From Devosia sp. (GTDB taxonomy: Bacteria > Pseudomonadota > Alphaproteobacteria > Rhizobiales > Devosiaceae), in the NCBI RefSeq assembly GCF_028290625.1, contig NZ_JAQGJM010000027.1:223647-287646 (forward strand): DNA of 64,000 nt. Direction: 5' to 3'. A model generated the notes under the pieces. That model saw nothing but the letters and a program-made list of their open reading frames with translations. It made no database searches and was not told the DNA's origin. Shown here in pieces: positions 25,304-34,968 of this stretch; position 1 is the stretch's first letter; each line of letters opens with the position of its first letter. A program made the position numbers and the translations under genes.

Positions 25304-26755
25304 TCAGACCCCCGTCGCCGGAATGCCGGTCCGTTCGATCTTGCGGGGCGCCACGATATCTTTCCACTGCGACAGCGCGCGGTTCACAGGGTTTTTTGGC
25401 TCGCGGGCGACAAATTTGCCGTGGCCCTGCTCGGCCTTGATGTCGTTTTCCACGATGGAGACCTTGCCCCGACTCAGCACGAAACGCGGCAAGCCGGTGA
25501 CTTCAAAACCTTCGAAGACGTTGTAATCAATCGCCGATTGCTGCTTGGCGGCGGTGATGGTCTTGCCGCGCTTGGGATCGAGCACCACAATATCGGCGTC
25601 AGCGCCGACCAGGATGGCGCCCTTCTTGGGATAGCAGTTCAAAATCTTGGCGATGTTGGTGGAAGTGACCGCTACGAACTCGTTCATGGTCAGCCGCCCG
25701 GTGGCGACGCCCTTGGTCCACAGCACCGGCAGACGATCTTCCAACCCCCCGGTTCCATTGGGAATCTTGGCGAAATTGCCGATGCCGTTGCGCTTCTGCG
25801 CCGTGGTGAAAGCACAGTGATCGGTGGCCACCACCTGCAGCGAGCCGGCAGCCAGGCCCGCCCATAGCGAATCCTGATGCAGCTTGTTGCGGAATGGCGG
25901 GGACATGACGCGGCGGGCCGCATAGTCCCAATCGGGATTGAAATATTCGCTTTCGTCCAGCGTCAGGTGCTGGATCAGCGGCTCGCCATAAACCCGCATG
26001 CCCTGCTGGCGCGCGCGGCGAATGGCTTCATGCGCCTGCTCGCAGGAGACGTGGACCACATAGAGCGGCACCCCGGCCATGTCGGCCAGCACGATGGCCC
26101 GGTTGGTGGCTTCGCCCTCGACTTCGGGCGGGCGCGAATAGGCATGGCCCTCGGGACCATTATTGCCCGCATCGAGCAGTTTTTGCGTCATGGCGGCAAC
26201 GATGTCGCCGTTTTCGGCATGCACCAATGGGAGCGCGCCCAGTTCGGCACAGCGCGAGAACGATGAGAACATCTCGTCATCATTGACCATCAGCGAGCCC
26301 TTATAGGCCATGAAATGCTTGAAACTGGTAATGCCGCGATCCACCACCTCGGCCATTTCGCGCCAGACCTGCTCATCCCACCAGGTGATCGCCATGTGGA
26401 AGGAATAATCGGTGCTCGCCTTCGAGGTTTTGTTGTCCCACATCTGGAGGGCTTCGAGCAGGCTCTGGCCCGGATTGGGCAGGCAGAAATCCACCACCAT
26501 GGTGGTGCCGCCAGCGAGCGCCGCGCGGGTGCCGGATTCGAAATCATCGGAGGAATAGGTGCCCATGAACGGCATTTCCAGATGCGTGTGGGGGTCGATC
26601 CCGCCGGGCATGACGTAGCAGCCGGTGGCGTCGAGCGTGGTATCGCCGGACAGGTTAGGACCGATCTCGATGATGGTTTCGCCATCGATGAGCACATCGG
26701 CGGCATAGGTGAGATCGGCAGTGACGACGGTGCCGTTTTTGATGACTGTGGTCAT
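25304..26755 (-). CDS. hydA: Dihydropyrimidinase (D-hydantoinase)
   Basis: 483-residue cyclic amidohydrolase that opens 5,6-dihydrouracil/dihydrothymine or hydantoins to N-carbamoyl amino acids. Visible metal ligands are HTH in GGIDPHTHLEM, the lysine (carboxylated in the family) in FKHFMAYKGSLM, histidines in PLVHAENGD and VVHVSCEQAHEA, and the late Asp in VATDHCAFT. The length is typical. Its start overlaps the stop of the DUF559 frame (ATGA). It acts between import (or ring reduction) and the N-carbamoyl amidohydrolase in the same operon. Confidence 0.94.
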   Translation of the reverse strand: MTTVIKNGTVVTADLTYAADVLIDGETIIEIGPNLSGDTTLDATGCYVMPGGIDPHTHLEMPFMGTYSSDDFESGTRAALAGGTTMVVDFCLPNPGQSLLEALQMWDNKTSKASTDYSFHMAITWWDEQVWREMAEVVDRGITSFKHFMAYKGSLMVNDDEMFSSFSRCAELGALPLVHAENGDIVAAMTQKLLDAGNNGPEGHAYSRPPEVEGEATNRAIVLADMAGVPLYVVHVSCEQAHEAIRRARQQGMRVYGEPLIQHLTLDESEYFNPDWDYAARRVMSPPFRNKLHQDSLWAGLAAGSLQVVATDHCAFTTAQKRNGIGNFAKIPNGTGGLEDRLPVLWTKGVATGRLTMNEFVAVTSTNIAKILNCYPKKGAILVGADADIVVLDPKRGKTITAAKQQSAIDYNVFEGFEVTGLPRFVLSRGKVSIVENDIKAEQGHGKFVAREPKNPVNRALSQWKDIVAPRKIERTGIPATGV

Positions 26756-27270
26756 GGGATGGGCCTTTCGTGGGAAAGCGCACCCTCACCCGTCTCGCCC
26801 TGCGGGCGATCCACCCTCTCCCCGACGGGGAGAGGAATAGAAAGGTGTCGTGCGGCTATTGATGCGGCGGCGGCTCTGGCGCCTCTTATTCCTCTCCCCG
26901 TCGGGGAGAGGGTGGCCGGAGCGTAGCGGAGGTCGGGTGAGGGTGTCTGCTCTATGACGCGAGTGATGGCATCGAGAACGCCGTCGCGATTCTCAAGCAC
27001 TTCGTTGTTCCAGAAGCGCAGGACAGAGTAGCCTTGGCTATTCAGGTAACCTGTTCGAGCGATATCCGATTGCGACCCATCATGTTGGCCGCCATCGACT
27101 TCGATAATCAGCATATGCTCACGACAGGCGAAGTCTGCGAAATATGGGCCGATCGCGAGCTGTCGAACAAATTTGTTGCCGCCCAATGCGCGACTGCGGA
27201 GCGAATACCAGAGCCGGTTTTCGGCATCGGTTCCGTCTTGTCGCAAAAGGCGGGCGCGGCGTTCGATCAC
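26752..27270 (-). CDS. DUF559 endonuclease-like protein with REP-encoded C-terminus
   Basis: 172 residues. The first 110 form a DUF559 domain of the restriction-endonuclease-like/Vsr superfamily: LLRQDGTDAENRLWYSLRSR, FVRQLAIGPYFADFAC, then the acidic core LIIEVDGGQHDGSQ and RFWNNEVLEN. The start is GTG at 27270, directly beside an inverted repeat. From about residue 112 the frame runs through REP-like DNA and gives Pro/Gly/Arg-rich text (ATLSPTGRGIRGA, LSIPLPVGERVDR), so the natural protein probably ended near VIEQT or tolerates the tail. The gene interrupts a coherent catabolic operon. Nuclease activity is inferred from family. Confidence 0.75.
   Translation of the reverse strand: MIERRARLLRQDGTDAENRLWYSLRSRALGGNKFVRQLAIGPYFADFACREHMLIIEVDGGQHDGSQSDIARTGYLNSQGYSVLRFWNNEVLENRDGVLDAITRVIEQTPSPDLRYAPATLSPTGRGIRGARAAAASIAARHLSIPLPVGERVDRPQGETGEGALSHERPIP
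26781..26837. repeat. REP-like element (outer left copy)
   Basis: Begins CACCCTCACCCG, has a middle hairpin GCCCTGCGGGC, then CCACCCTCTCCCCGACGGGG and ends GAGGAAT. Same family and orientation as the copy at 27275-27330, and opposite to the copy at 26888-26945. It lies within the 3' part of the DUF559 frame, just before the hydA start. Confidence 0.8.
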
Positions 27271-27330
27271 AGGGCACCCTCACCCGTCCCGGCTGCGCCG
27301 AGCCACCCTCTCCCCGACGGGGAGAGGAAT
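26888..27330. mobile_element. Candidate REP-flanked DUF559 unit
   Basis: The two ends are imperfect inverted repeats of about 57 bases. The left end (26888-26945) begins ATTCCTCTCCCCGTCGGGGA and finishes CGGGTGAGGGTG. The right end (27275-27330) is its reverse complement apart from the central 16-18 bases. Between them is the DUF559 nuclease domain. The unit splits hydA from the N-carbamoyl hydrolase gene in an otherwise tight operon. It resembles the layout of REP-RAYT units but with a different enzyme. Mobility is inference; no target-site duplication was identified. Confidence 0.5.
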
Positions 27331-27361
27331 GGAGGCCAGCATCGATGCCTTGCGGAAATCA

Positions 27362-28612
27362 TCACTCCACAATCCCCGCTGTTTCTACCACCGCGTGAAA
27401 CAGCACATCCGCCCCCGCGGCCGCCCATTCCTTGGAGATATCTTCCGCCTCGTTGTGGCTGAGCCCGTCCACACACGGACACATCACCATCGCCGTTGGT
27501 GCAACGCGGTTGATCCAGCATGCGTCGTGGCCGGCACCGGAGATGATGTTTCGGTGGGAGTACCCCAGCCGCTCAGCGGCGTTGCGGATGGCGGAGACGC
27601 AGCCTGGATCGAAGGTCACCGGATCGAAATGGCCGACCTGCTCGATCTCGGCACCGATATCCATGTCCGAAATGATGGCTTCGATGCCGGTGCGGATGGT
27701 CAGGTCCATCTCGTCCAATGTCGCCTTGCTGGGCGAGCGAATGTCGATGGTGAAGACCGTCTTGCCGGCGATGATGTTGCGCGAGTTGGGATAGACCTCG
27801 ATATGGCCGACGGCGCCAACGGCATCGGGCTGGTGGCTCATGGCGGTGTGGTGGACGAGTTCAATGACGCGGGCCATGCCGAGGCTGGCATTGCGGCGCT
27901 TGGGCATGGGGGTGGAGCCGGTATGGGCTTCCTTGCCGGTCAGGGTGACCTGGAGCCATTTGAGGCCCTGGCCGTGGGTCACGACACCGATGTCGATGCC
28001 TTCGTCCTCAAGGATTGGGCCTTGCTCGATATGCAGTTCGAAGAAGGCGTGGATCTTGCGGTCGCCGACCTTCTCGCTTCCCTTCCAGCCGATGCGGGCG
28101 AGCTCGTCGCCGAACTTTTTGCCGTCCTTGTCGGTGTGGGCATAGACGTCGGCCTGGTCGAGCACGCCGGCGAAGACGCCCGAGGCCATCATGGCGGGGG
28201 CGAAGCGGGCGCCCTCCTCGTTGGTCCAGTTGGTAACGACGATAGGGTGGCGCGTCTTGATGCCCAGATCGTTGAGGGTGCGCACGACTTCGAGGCCGCC
28301 CAGCACGCCCAGCACGCCATCATATTTGCCGCCGGTGGGCTGGGTATCGAGGTGGGAGCCGACATAGACGGGCGCGAGGCTTGGATCGGTGCCTTCGCGG
28401 CGGGCGAACATGGTGCCCATTTCATCGACGCCCATGGTGAGGCCGGCGGCCTCGCACCAGGATTGAAACAGGTGGCGGCCTTCGCCGTCGGCGTCGGTCA
28501 CCGTCTGGCGGTTGTTACCGCCAGCAATGCCGGGGCCGATCTTGGCCATGTCCATGAGACTATCCCAGAGCCGGTCACCATTGATCCGAAGATTTTCGCC
28601 GGGAGAGGACAT
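27362..28612 (-). CDS. N-carbamoyl-L-amino-acid / beta-ureidopropionate amidohydrolase (M20 family)
   Basis: 416-residue zinc hydrolase of the HyuC/allantoate amidohydrolase group. Metal-binding regions are visible as VGSHLDTQPTGGKYDGVLGV, TNEEGARFAPAMM and the late histidine in SGAGHDACWINRV and GLSHNEAED. It removes the carbamoyl group from N-carbamoyl-beta-alanine or related compounds, giving CO2, NH3 and the amino acid. It starts 23 bases after mmsA, so it is in the same transcript. It is more likely a ureidopropionase than allantoate hydrolase because of its neighbours. Confidence 0.9.
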   Translation of the reverse strand: MSSPGENLRINGDRLWDSLMDMAKIGPGIAGGNNRQTVTDADGEGRHLFQSWCEAAGLTMGVDEMGTMFARREGTDPSLAPVYVGSHLDTQPTGGKYDGVLGVLGGLEVVRTLNDLGIKTRHPIVVTNWTNEEGARFAPAMMASGVFAGVLDQADVYAHTDKDGKKFGDELARIGWKGSEKVGDRKIHAFFELHIEQGPILEDEGIDIGVVTHGQGLKWLQVTLTGKEAHTGSTPMPKRRNASLGMARVIELVHHTAMSHQPDAVGAVGHIEVYPNSRNIIAGKTVFTIDIRSPSKATLDEMDLTIRTGIEAIISDMDIGAEIEQVGHFDPVTFDPGCVSAIRNAAERLGYSHRNIISGAGHDACWINRVAPTAMVMCPCVDGLSHNEAEDISKEWAAAGADVLFHAVVETAGIVE

Positions 28613-28635
28613 GGGACTACCTATATGACTAGAGG

Positions 28636-30128
<1,493 letters not shown>

Positions 30129-30129
<1 letters not shown>

Positions 30130-31454
30130 TATTCGATGCTCCTCAGCACGGCGCGGATGCCGTCGACCAATTCATCGATCTGCGACTTGGAGATGATCAG
30201 CGGCGGGCTGAGGGCGATGATATCGCCGGTGGTGCGCACGAGGAAACCCGATTCATAGGCGGCCAGGAACGCCGAGAAGGCGCGCTTGGTGGGCGAGCCG
30301 GCAATGGGTTCGAGTTCGATGGCGCCGATCAGGCCGATATTGCGGATATCGATGACGTGCGGCTCGTCCTTGAGCGAGTGCAGCGCATCGGCCCAATAGG
30401 GCGCCAGTTCGGTGCCGCGCGTCAGCAGGTCTTCCTGCTTGTAGGTTTCGAGCGTGGCCAGCGCCGCCGCCGAGGCCACCGGATTGCCCGAATAGGTATA
30501 GCCGTGGAAGAACTCGATGACGTGTTCGGGGCCACCCATGAAGGCGTCGTGGATGTCGCCGGTGACCAGAACCGCGCCCATCGGGATGATGCCGTTGGTC
30601 AGGCCCTTGGCGGTTACCAGGATATCAGGGGTGACGTCGAAGTAATCGGCGCCAAATGGGGTGCCGAGGCGGCCGAAGCCGGTGATGACTTCGTCGAAAA
30701 TCAGCAGGATGCCGTGCTTCTTGGTGATCTCGCGCAGGCGCTTAAGGTAGCCGACGGGCGGGATCAACACGCCAGTGGAACCGGCGACCGGCTCGACGAT
30801 GACGGCGGCAATGGTGGACGCGTCATGCAAGGTGACGATGCGTTCCAGCTCATCGGCCAGCTCGGTGCCGTATTCGGGTACGCCCTTCGTGAAGGCATTC
30901 TTGGCCAGGTTATGCGTGTGCGGCATGTGATCGACGCCGCCCAGCAGCGTGCCGAACATCTTGCGGTTGGTGACGATGCCGCCCACCGAAATGCCGCCGA
31001 AATTGACGCCGTGATAGGCGCGTTCGCGGCCGATCAGGCGGGTGCGGGCGCCCTCGCCCTTTACGCGGTGATAGGCCAGGGCGACCTTGAGCGCGGTTTC
31101 GACAGACTCGGAGCCCGAATTGGTGAACAGCACATGGTCGAGCCCCTTGGGCGAAATATCGACCAGGCGATTGGCCAGCTCGAACGCCTTAGGATGGCCC
31201 ATCTGGAACGCGGGCGCATAATCGAGTTCGGCAGCCTGCTTGGCGATGGCCTCGACGATGAGCGGACGCGCATGGCCGGCATTGACGCACCAGAGGCCCG
31301 CCGTGCCATCCAGAACCTGGCGGCCGTCGGACGTGGTATAGTGCATATCCTTGGCGGCCACGAACATGCGCGGCGCTTTTTTGAACTGCCGGTTCGCGGT
31401 GAACGGCATCCAGAATGCGCTCAGATCGTTGGGCACTGCATTGGAATTTGACAC
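30129..31454 (-). CDS. Omega-amino acid:pyruvate aminotransferase (class III)
   Basis: 441-residue PLP enzyme of the beta-alanine:pyruvate transaminase group. [15 protein letters not shown] carries the PLP Asp, and the Schiff-base lysine is in [36 protein letters not shown] is the phosphate-binding region. GTG 31454 is chosen because GGGAG lies 9 bases upstream and [19 protein letters not shown] matches family starts. The longer frame to 31529 has a basic, unlikely leader. It deaminates beta-alanine or beta-aminoisobutyrate and is the first gene of the operon. Confidence 0.92.
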
Positions 31455-31534
31455 GGTGTCTGGCTCCCTATTGGTCGATGACTTTTTCGGTCTTGTTGAT
31501 TGGCTCTTGACGTGGGAACGCAAACCCAAGAATT

Positions 31535-31550
31535 TTGACCAGTTGGAAAA
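31535..31550. promoter_or_regulatory. RutR-type operator between the divergent promoters
   Basis: TTGACCAGTTGGAAAA matches the E. coli RutR consensus TTGACCA-NN-TGGTCAA with a perfect left half and 5 of 7 in the right half. It lies between the aminotransferase start (31454) and the TetR start (31586), placed to control both. Confidence 0.6.
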
Positions 31551-31585
31551 ATGTTAGCACTCCCAAACTTTCCCGCAAGGCGAAA

Positions 31586-32293
31586 ATGGTTCCCACCAAG
31601 GTGAAAAACGCCGACACGTCCGCACTCATCGAACGAGACGGCAAGCCCCTGGGGAAAGCCGGCGCCAAGCCGCGACCGCTGACCCGCATCCAACGGGAAA
31701 AGCAGAACGTGATCCTCGAGGCTGCGCTCGAAGTGTTCGCGGTGCACGGCTTTCGTGGCTCCACCATCGACCAGATCGCCGAGGTGGCGGGGATGAGCAA
31801 ACCCAACTTGCTGTATTATTTTCCGCGCAAGGAAGAGATCCACCGCCGGCTGATCAGCGAGCTGTTGGTGACCTGGCTGGCGCCTCTGCGCGAGATGGAT
31901 GCGAAAGGCGATCCGTTCCCCGAAATCCGCTCCTATATTCGGCGCAAGCTGGAAATGGCGCGCGACTATCCGCGCGAAAGCCGGCTGTTCGCCAATGAGA
32001 TGCTGCAGGGCGCGCCGCATATCATCGAGATGATCGAAATCGATCTGAAGAACCTGGTCGATGAGAAGGCAGGGATTTTGCTGGGCTGGATGGACGAGGG
32101 GAAGCTGGCGCGCACCGATCCCTATCACCTGATCTTTTCGATCTGGGCGACAACGCAGCACTATGCCGATTTCGACGTGCAGGTGCGCGCCGTGCTGGGG
32201 CCCAGCCGCGGCGGCGAAGGCCGCTTCGAGGACGCGGCGCGGTATCTGGAGCAGTTGTTTTTGTATGGGCTGACGCCAAGGGCGAAGTCATAA
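31586..32293 (+). CDS. rutR: TetR family regulator, RutR-like
   Basis: 235 residues from ATG 31586 (AAGG five bases upstream). After a flexible N-terminus it has the TetR helix-turn-helix: ILEAALEVFAVHGFRGSTID, QIAEVAGMSKPNLLYYFPRK. The ligand domain has the RutR_C style SRLFANEMLQGAPHIIEM and IWATTQHYADFDVQVRAVLG. RutR proteins sense uracil or thymine and repress pyrimidine catabolism. The divergent pyrimidine operon and the RutR-type box fit that role. The in-frame TTG at 31535 lies inside the box and is rejected as start. Confidence 0.85.
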   Translation: MVPTKVKNADTSALIERDGKPLGKAGAKPRPLTRIQREKQNVILEAALEVFAVHGFRGSTIDQIAEVAGMSKPNLLYYFPRKEEIHRRLISELLVTWLAPLREMDAKGDPFPEIRSYIRRKLEMARDYPRESRLFANEMLQGAPHIIEMIEIDLKNLVDEKAGILLGWMDEGKLARTDPYHLIFSIWATTQHYADFDVQVRAVLGPSRGGEGRFEDAARYLEQLFLYGLTPRAKS

Positions 32294-32345
32294 ACAATTA
32301 GGCGTTCGCTTGACAATCGAATGGCACTATCCTATTGGTTAATTA

Positions 32346-32359
32346 AATACTTAAGTATT
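32346..32359. promoter_or_regulatory. Perfect 14-bp palindrome, probable operator
   Basis: AATACTTAAGTATT is self-complementary. It sits 10 bases upstream of the next start codon, abutting the ribosome-binding site, and about 30 bases after a TTGACA (32310-32315) that could be a -35 element. An ArsR- or MarR-type repressor site is plausible; no such gene is adjacent. Confidence 0.5.
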
Positions 32360-32369
32360 GGAGCGGAAA

Positions 32370-32972
32370 ATGGCTCAGCAGGTTCAAGCCCATATGATGC
32401 TGTCGCTGGACGGGTTCGGCACCGGCCTCAACCAGACAAGGGAACGCCCGTTTGGGAGCGTCGACCCGTCACAGCTGGGCCGCTGGATGTTCGAGGACGC
32501 CGACAACAACCGGGCCGAACTCACCGCCATCACCAATTATGGCGCCTTCATCATGGGCCGGAACATGTTCGCGGCCCCCGGACCGGATGTGTGGGAACTT
32601 GAGTGGAAGGGCTGGTGGGGTCCCAATCCGCCTTATCACGCACCGGTTTTCGTGCTCACCCACTATGCGCGCCCAGCCATCGAAATGGAGGGCGGCACGA
32701 CATTTCATTTCGTCACCGAGGGCCAGGAAGTCGCCCTGGCGCGTGCCCGGGAGGCGGCGGGCGAGCGCGACGTGGCGGTGGCAGGCGGCGTCAGCACCAC
32801 GCGGCATTATCTCAATAGCGGGGCGATCGAGCAGCTTCACCTGCAGATCGCGCCGGTGATCATCGGCGCCGGCGAGCGGCTCTGGGATGGATTGACGGCA
32901 AAGCTCGACCCTGTCGGTGCACGCCCTACGCGGTTCGCCACGCATATGGATTATCGGGTGGTGAAGGCCTAG
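32370..32972 (+). CDS. Dihydrofolate reductase family protein (RibD C-terminal domain)
   Basis: 200-residue protein with the RibD_C fold: N-terminal MMLSLDGFGTGLNQT (catalytic-site style xSLDG), GAFIMGRNMFAAPGPDVW, VFVLTHYARP and the late cofactor segment VAVAGGVSTTRHYLNSGAIE followed by LQIAPVIIGAGERLW. Family members reduce pteridine- or flavin-like substrates, but many have unknown physiological substrates. GGAGCGG precedes ATG 32370. It is convergent with the GST gene, overlapping by 4 bases. Confidence 0.85.
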   Translation: MAQQVQAHMMLSLDGFGTGLNQTRERPFGSVDPSQLGRWMFEDADNNRAELTAITNYGAFIMGRNMFAAPGPDVWELEWKGWWGPNPPYHAPVFVLTHYARPAIEMEGGTTFHFVTEGQEVALARAREAAGERDVAVAGGVSTTRHYLNSGAIEQLHLQIAPVIIGAGERLWDGLTAKLDPVGARPTRFATHMDYRVVKA

Positions 32973-33676
32973 GCGTCCAGCTCTGGATAGTGCCGAAACA
33001 GGTCGTCCTCATTGCCCGGCAGGCGGCGTTCGCTTTGCAGATAGGCCTTGATATTGGGGCGTTCGGCAACGGCATCATGCAAGGCGCGGACTTTTGGGTA
33101 GTCCCCGCCGATCCGCGCCATCAGCTTGGGGAAAGCGTAGTCGAGCCCTTCGACAATCTGGAACAGTGACAGGTCGGCATAGCTCAGGCGGGCGCCGACC
33201 AGATGGGCCGAACCCCTGGGATTGCGGGCCAGGATGGTTTCGAACCAGTCGAGGAATTTGGGAACGCGCTGCCGGCGGAAATCGGCGGCGCGGCGCCTCG
33301 ATTCGGGTTTCTGGTCTTCGTAGTAGAAATCGGCACCGAGGGGATGATGCGCGTCGTGCCCCTCGGTCACGAGGTCGGCGATGGTGAGCTGGATCTGAAG
33401 GGTCCAGAGGCGCAGACGGGGGTCTTTGGGCGCGAGATCGAGCCGGTCGCCGAGATAGAGCAGAATGGCGGAGGCCTGGCCGAGGATCAGGTCGCCATCT
33501 TTGAGGAATGGCGGCGCGAAGGAGGGCGTTTGCGCCTTTTTGGTCAGCGCCTCGATGACGCCATCGCCCTGCTCGCGCGCCATGTCGTGGTAGGGCGCCC
33601 CGGCCTCCTCTAGCGCCAGACGGATATATTCGCCGCGGCCCTGGATGCCGGTCCAATAGTAAAGTTCATAAGCCAT
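32969..33676 (-). CDS. Glutathione S-transferase family protein
   Basis: 235 residues with an N-terminal thioredoxin-like half (ELYYWTGIQGRGEYIRLALE, PPFLKDGDLILGQASAILLYLG, where the Q-A/S pair contacts glutathione) and an all-helical C-terminal half (SYADLSLFQIVEGLDYAFPK). Resembles sigma/beta-type bacterial GSTs used in detoxification. It starts at 33676 and is followed by no gene on its strand within its operon. The substrate is unknown. Confidence 0.87.
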   Translation of the reverse strand: MAYELYYWTGIQGRGEYIRLALEEAGAPYHDMAREQGDGVIEALTKKAQTPSFAPPFLKDGDLILGQASAILLYLGDRLDLAPKDPRLRLWTLQIQLTIADLVTEGHDAHHPLGADFYYEDQKPESRRRAADFRRQRVPKFLDWFETILARNPRGSAHLVGARLSYADLSLFQIVEGLDYAFPKLMARIGGDYPKVRALHDAVAERPNIKAYLQSERRLPGNEDDLFRHYPELDA

Positions 33677-33716
33677 GGCGGCATAATGGCCGAGCCGCCA
33701 AGGCGTTCCAGTGGCG

Positions 33717-34121
33717 TTAGCGGGCTTTGCCCTTGCGACCGAGATGCGTGTCGCCGAGCCCGGTGCTGAGCTTGAGGCCGTAGCCGATCATGCGGTCCAT
33801 GCCGATATGGGCGACCCAGATGGCAGCCAAGCCGAAAGCCCAAGGGCCGACGAGCAGTCCGAGCATGGCCAGCAGCGCAGGGCCGACATAGTTGTGCACC
33901 AGATTGTAGCTCAGCGTGCCGGCGCGGAAGGAGCGAAGATAGCCCAGCATGGCAAGGTCTGGCGCAAGCAGCAAAACGCCGAAGACCAGCCAGGATTGTC
34001 CGAGCCAGGTATAGGCCGCAACGCTGGCACCCAGCATGACGGCGCCTTCGAGGCGCTGGAACCAGATGACGTTGGCATCGAGAGATACAGGCGTTTCGGT
34101 AGATGCGGCAGCGAGGGTCAT
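33717..34121 (-). CDS. DUF4260 family membrane protein
   Basis: 134 residues with four hydrophobic segments (LEGAVMLGASVAAYTWLG, WLVFGVLLLAPDLAMLGYL, GPALLAMLGLLVGPWAFGL). The DUF4260 hallmark is WVAHIGMDRMIGYGLKL near the C-terminus. ATG 34121 has AAAGGA upstream; the longer frame to 34160 lacks support. Function unknown. It lies 40 bases upstream of the GST gene on the same strand, so they may share a transcript. Confidence 0.82.
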   Translation of the reverse strand: MTLAAASTETPVSLDANVIWFQRLEGAVMLGASVAAYTWLGQSWLVFGVLLLAPDLAMLGYLRSFRAGTLSYNLVHNYVGPALLAMLGLLVGPWAFGLAAIWVAHIGMDRMIGYGLKLSTGLGDTHLGRKGKAR

Positions 34122-34218
34122 GGCGTGTCCTTTCAGGTGATGACCCGATGTACTCCACACACATATGTTTGGCTTTCCGCCAAATCATCCGGGCTGCCAT
34201 TCAATTTTGAATATCGCG

Positions 34219-34851
34219 TCAGGCCGGCCTGGCCTGCGCCATGATGGCGAGCGGACGCCCCTCGGGGTCGGCGAAGAAGGCCATCCATTCCTCGGTGCCA
34301 TCAGGGTGGGTGTGGATGCGATGCGGGGCGGCGGTGAAGACGGCGCCGCGGGCCGCGAGCGCCGCATGGGCGGCAAGAATATCGGGCACCTGGAAATAGA
34401 GCACGGATTCCGACAGCGACGGGGCCGCCTGCTGTTGCAGGTAAAGCCGCAGGCCGCCGCAATCGAAAAACGCCAGGTCGCCATAGGTATAGAGGTGGGG
34501 CAGGCCGAGCACGTCGCGGTAGAAGGCGGTGGCGGCCGCAATATCGGCGACGCTGCGCGAGACCTGGCCGATGGGGCCAAGCTGGACGGGATCGGGCATG
34601 GGGGTTGTCCTTGCATTGAGGGCGCTGGCGGCGGGCACGGCAAACCAGTGGCGCAGCGCCTGCCGGTCAGCGAGGCCAAGCTTGCCCATGATATTGGCGA
34701 GGTGGAACTTGACCGCGTCCAGGCTGATGCCGCGCCGCCGGGCGATCTGGCGATTGCTCATGCCGTGCTGGGCAGCGTGCACCACCCGCCATTCGGCGGG
34801 GGTCAGGCGATCATCATGGGGCGGCCTGCCCCGCTGCCGTTTTGGTGCCAT
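34219..34851 (-). CDS. LuxR-type HTH fused to a VOC (glyoxalase-like) domain
   Basis: 210 residues. The N-terminal part is a LuxR/GerE helix-turn-helix: LTPAEWRVVHAAQHGMSNRQ, then IARRRGISLDAVKFHLANIM with GKLGLADRQAL. The C-terminal part (about residues 86-205) is a VOC domain: VSRSVADIAAATAFYRDVLG, GLRLYLQQ, VLYFQVPDI and EEWMAFFADPEGRPLAIM. An internal ATG at 34599 (MPDPVQLG) has AAGGA eight bases upstream, so a VOC-only product could also be made. It could be a ligand-sensing regulator or a recent fusion. Function not established. Confidence 0.8.
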   Translation of the reverse strand: MAPKRQRGRPPHDDRLTPAEWRVVHAAQHGMSNRQIARRRGISLDAVKFHLANIMGKLGLADRQALRHWFAVPAASALNARTTPMPDPVQLGPIGQVSRSVADIAAATAFYRDVLGLPHLYTYGDLAFFDCGGLRLYLQQQAAPSLSESVLYFQVPDILAAHAALAARGAVFTAAPHRIHTHPDGTEEWMAFFADPEGRPLAIMAQARPA

Positions 34852-34900
34852 GACACATTCTAGCCGATCCGGCGGGTAATTTCCCTCCCCCCGGGGAGGT

Positions 34901-34933
34901 GTCGTGGCGGCGCGGGGGTCGGGCCGCCACGAC
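34901..34933. terminator. Hairpin between the LuxR-VOC and AhpD-like genes
   Basis: A 10-bp perfect stem GTCGTGGCGG / CCGCCACGAC (34901-34910, 34924-34933) with a G-rich loop, placed after the AhpD-like gene's stop (34969) on the minus strand. It has no clear T-run, so factor-independent termination is uncertain. Confidence 0.45.
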
Positions 34934-34968
34934 AGGCGTCACAAAGCGCCGGCGATAGGTCGAAAAGG

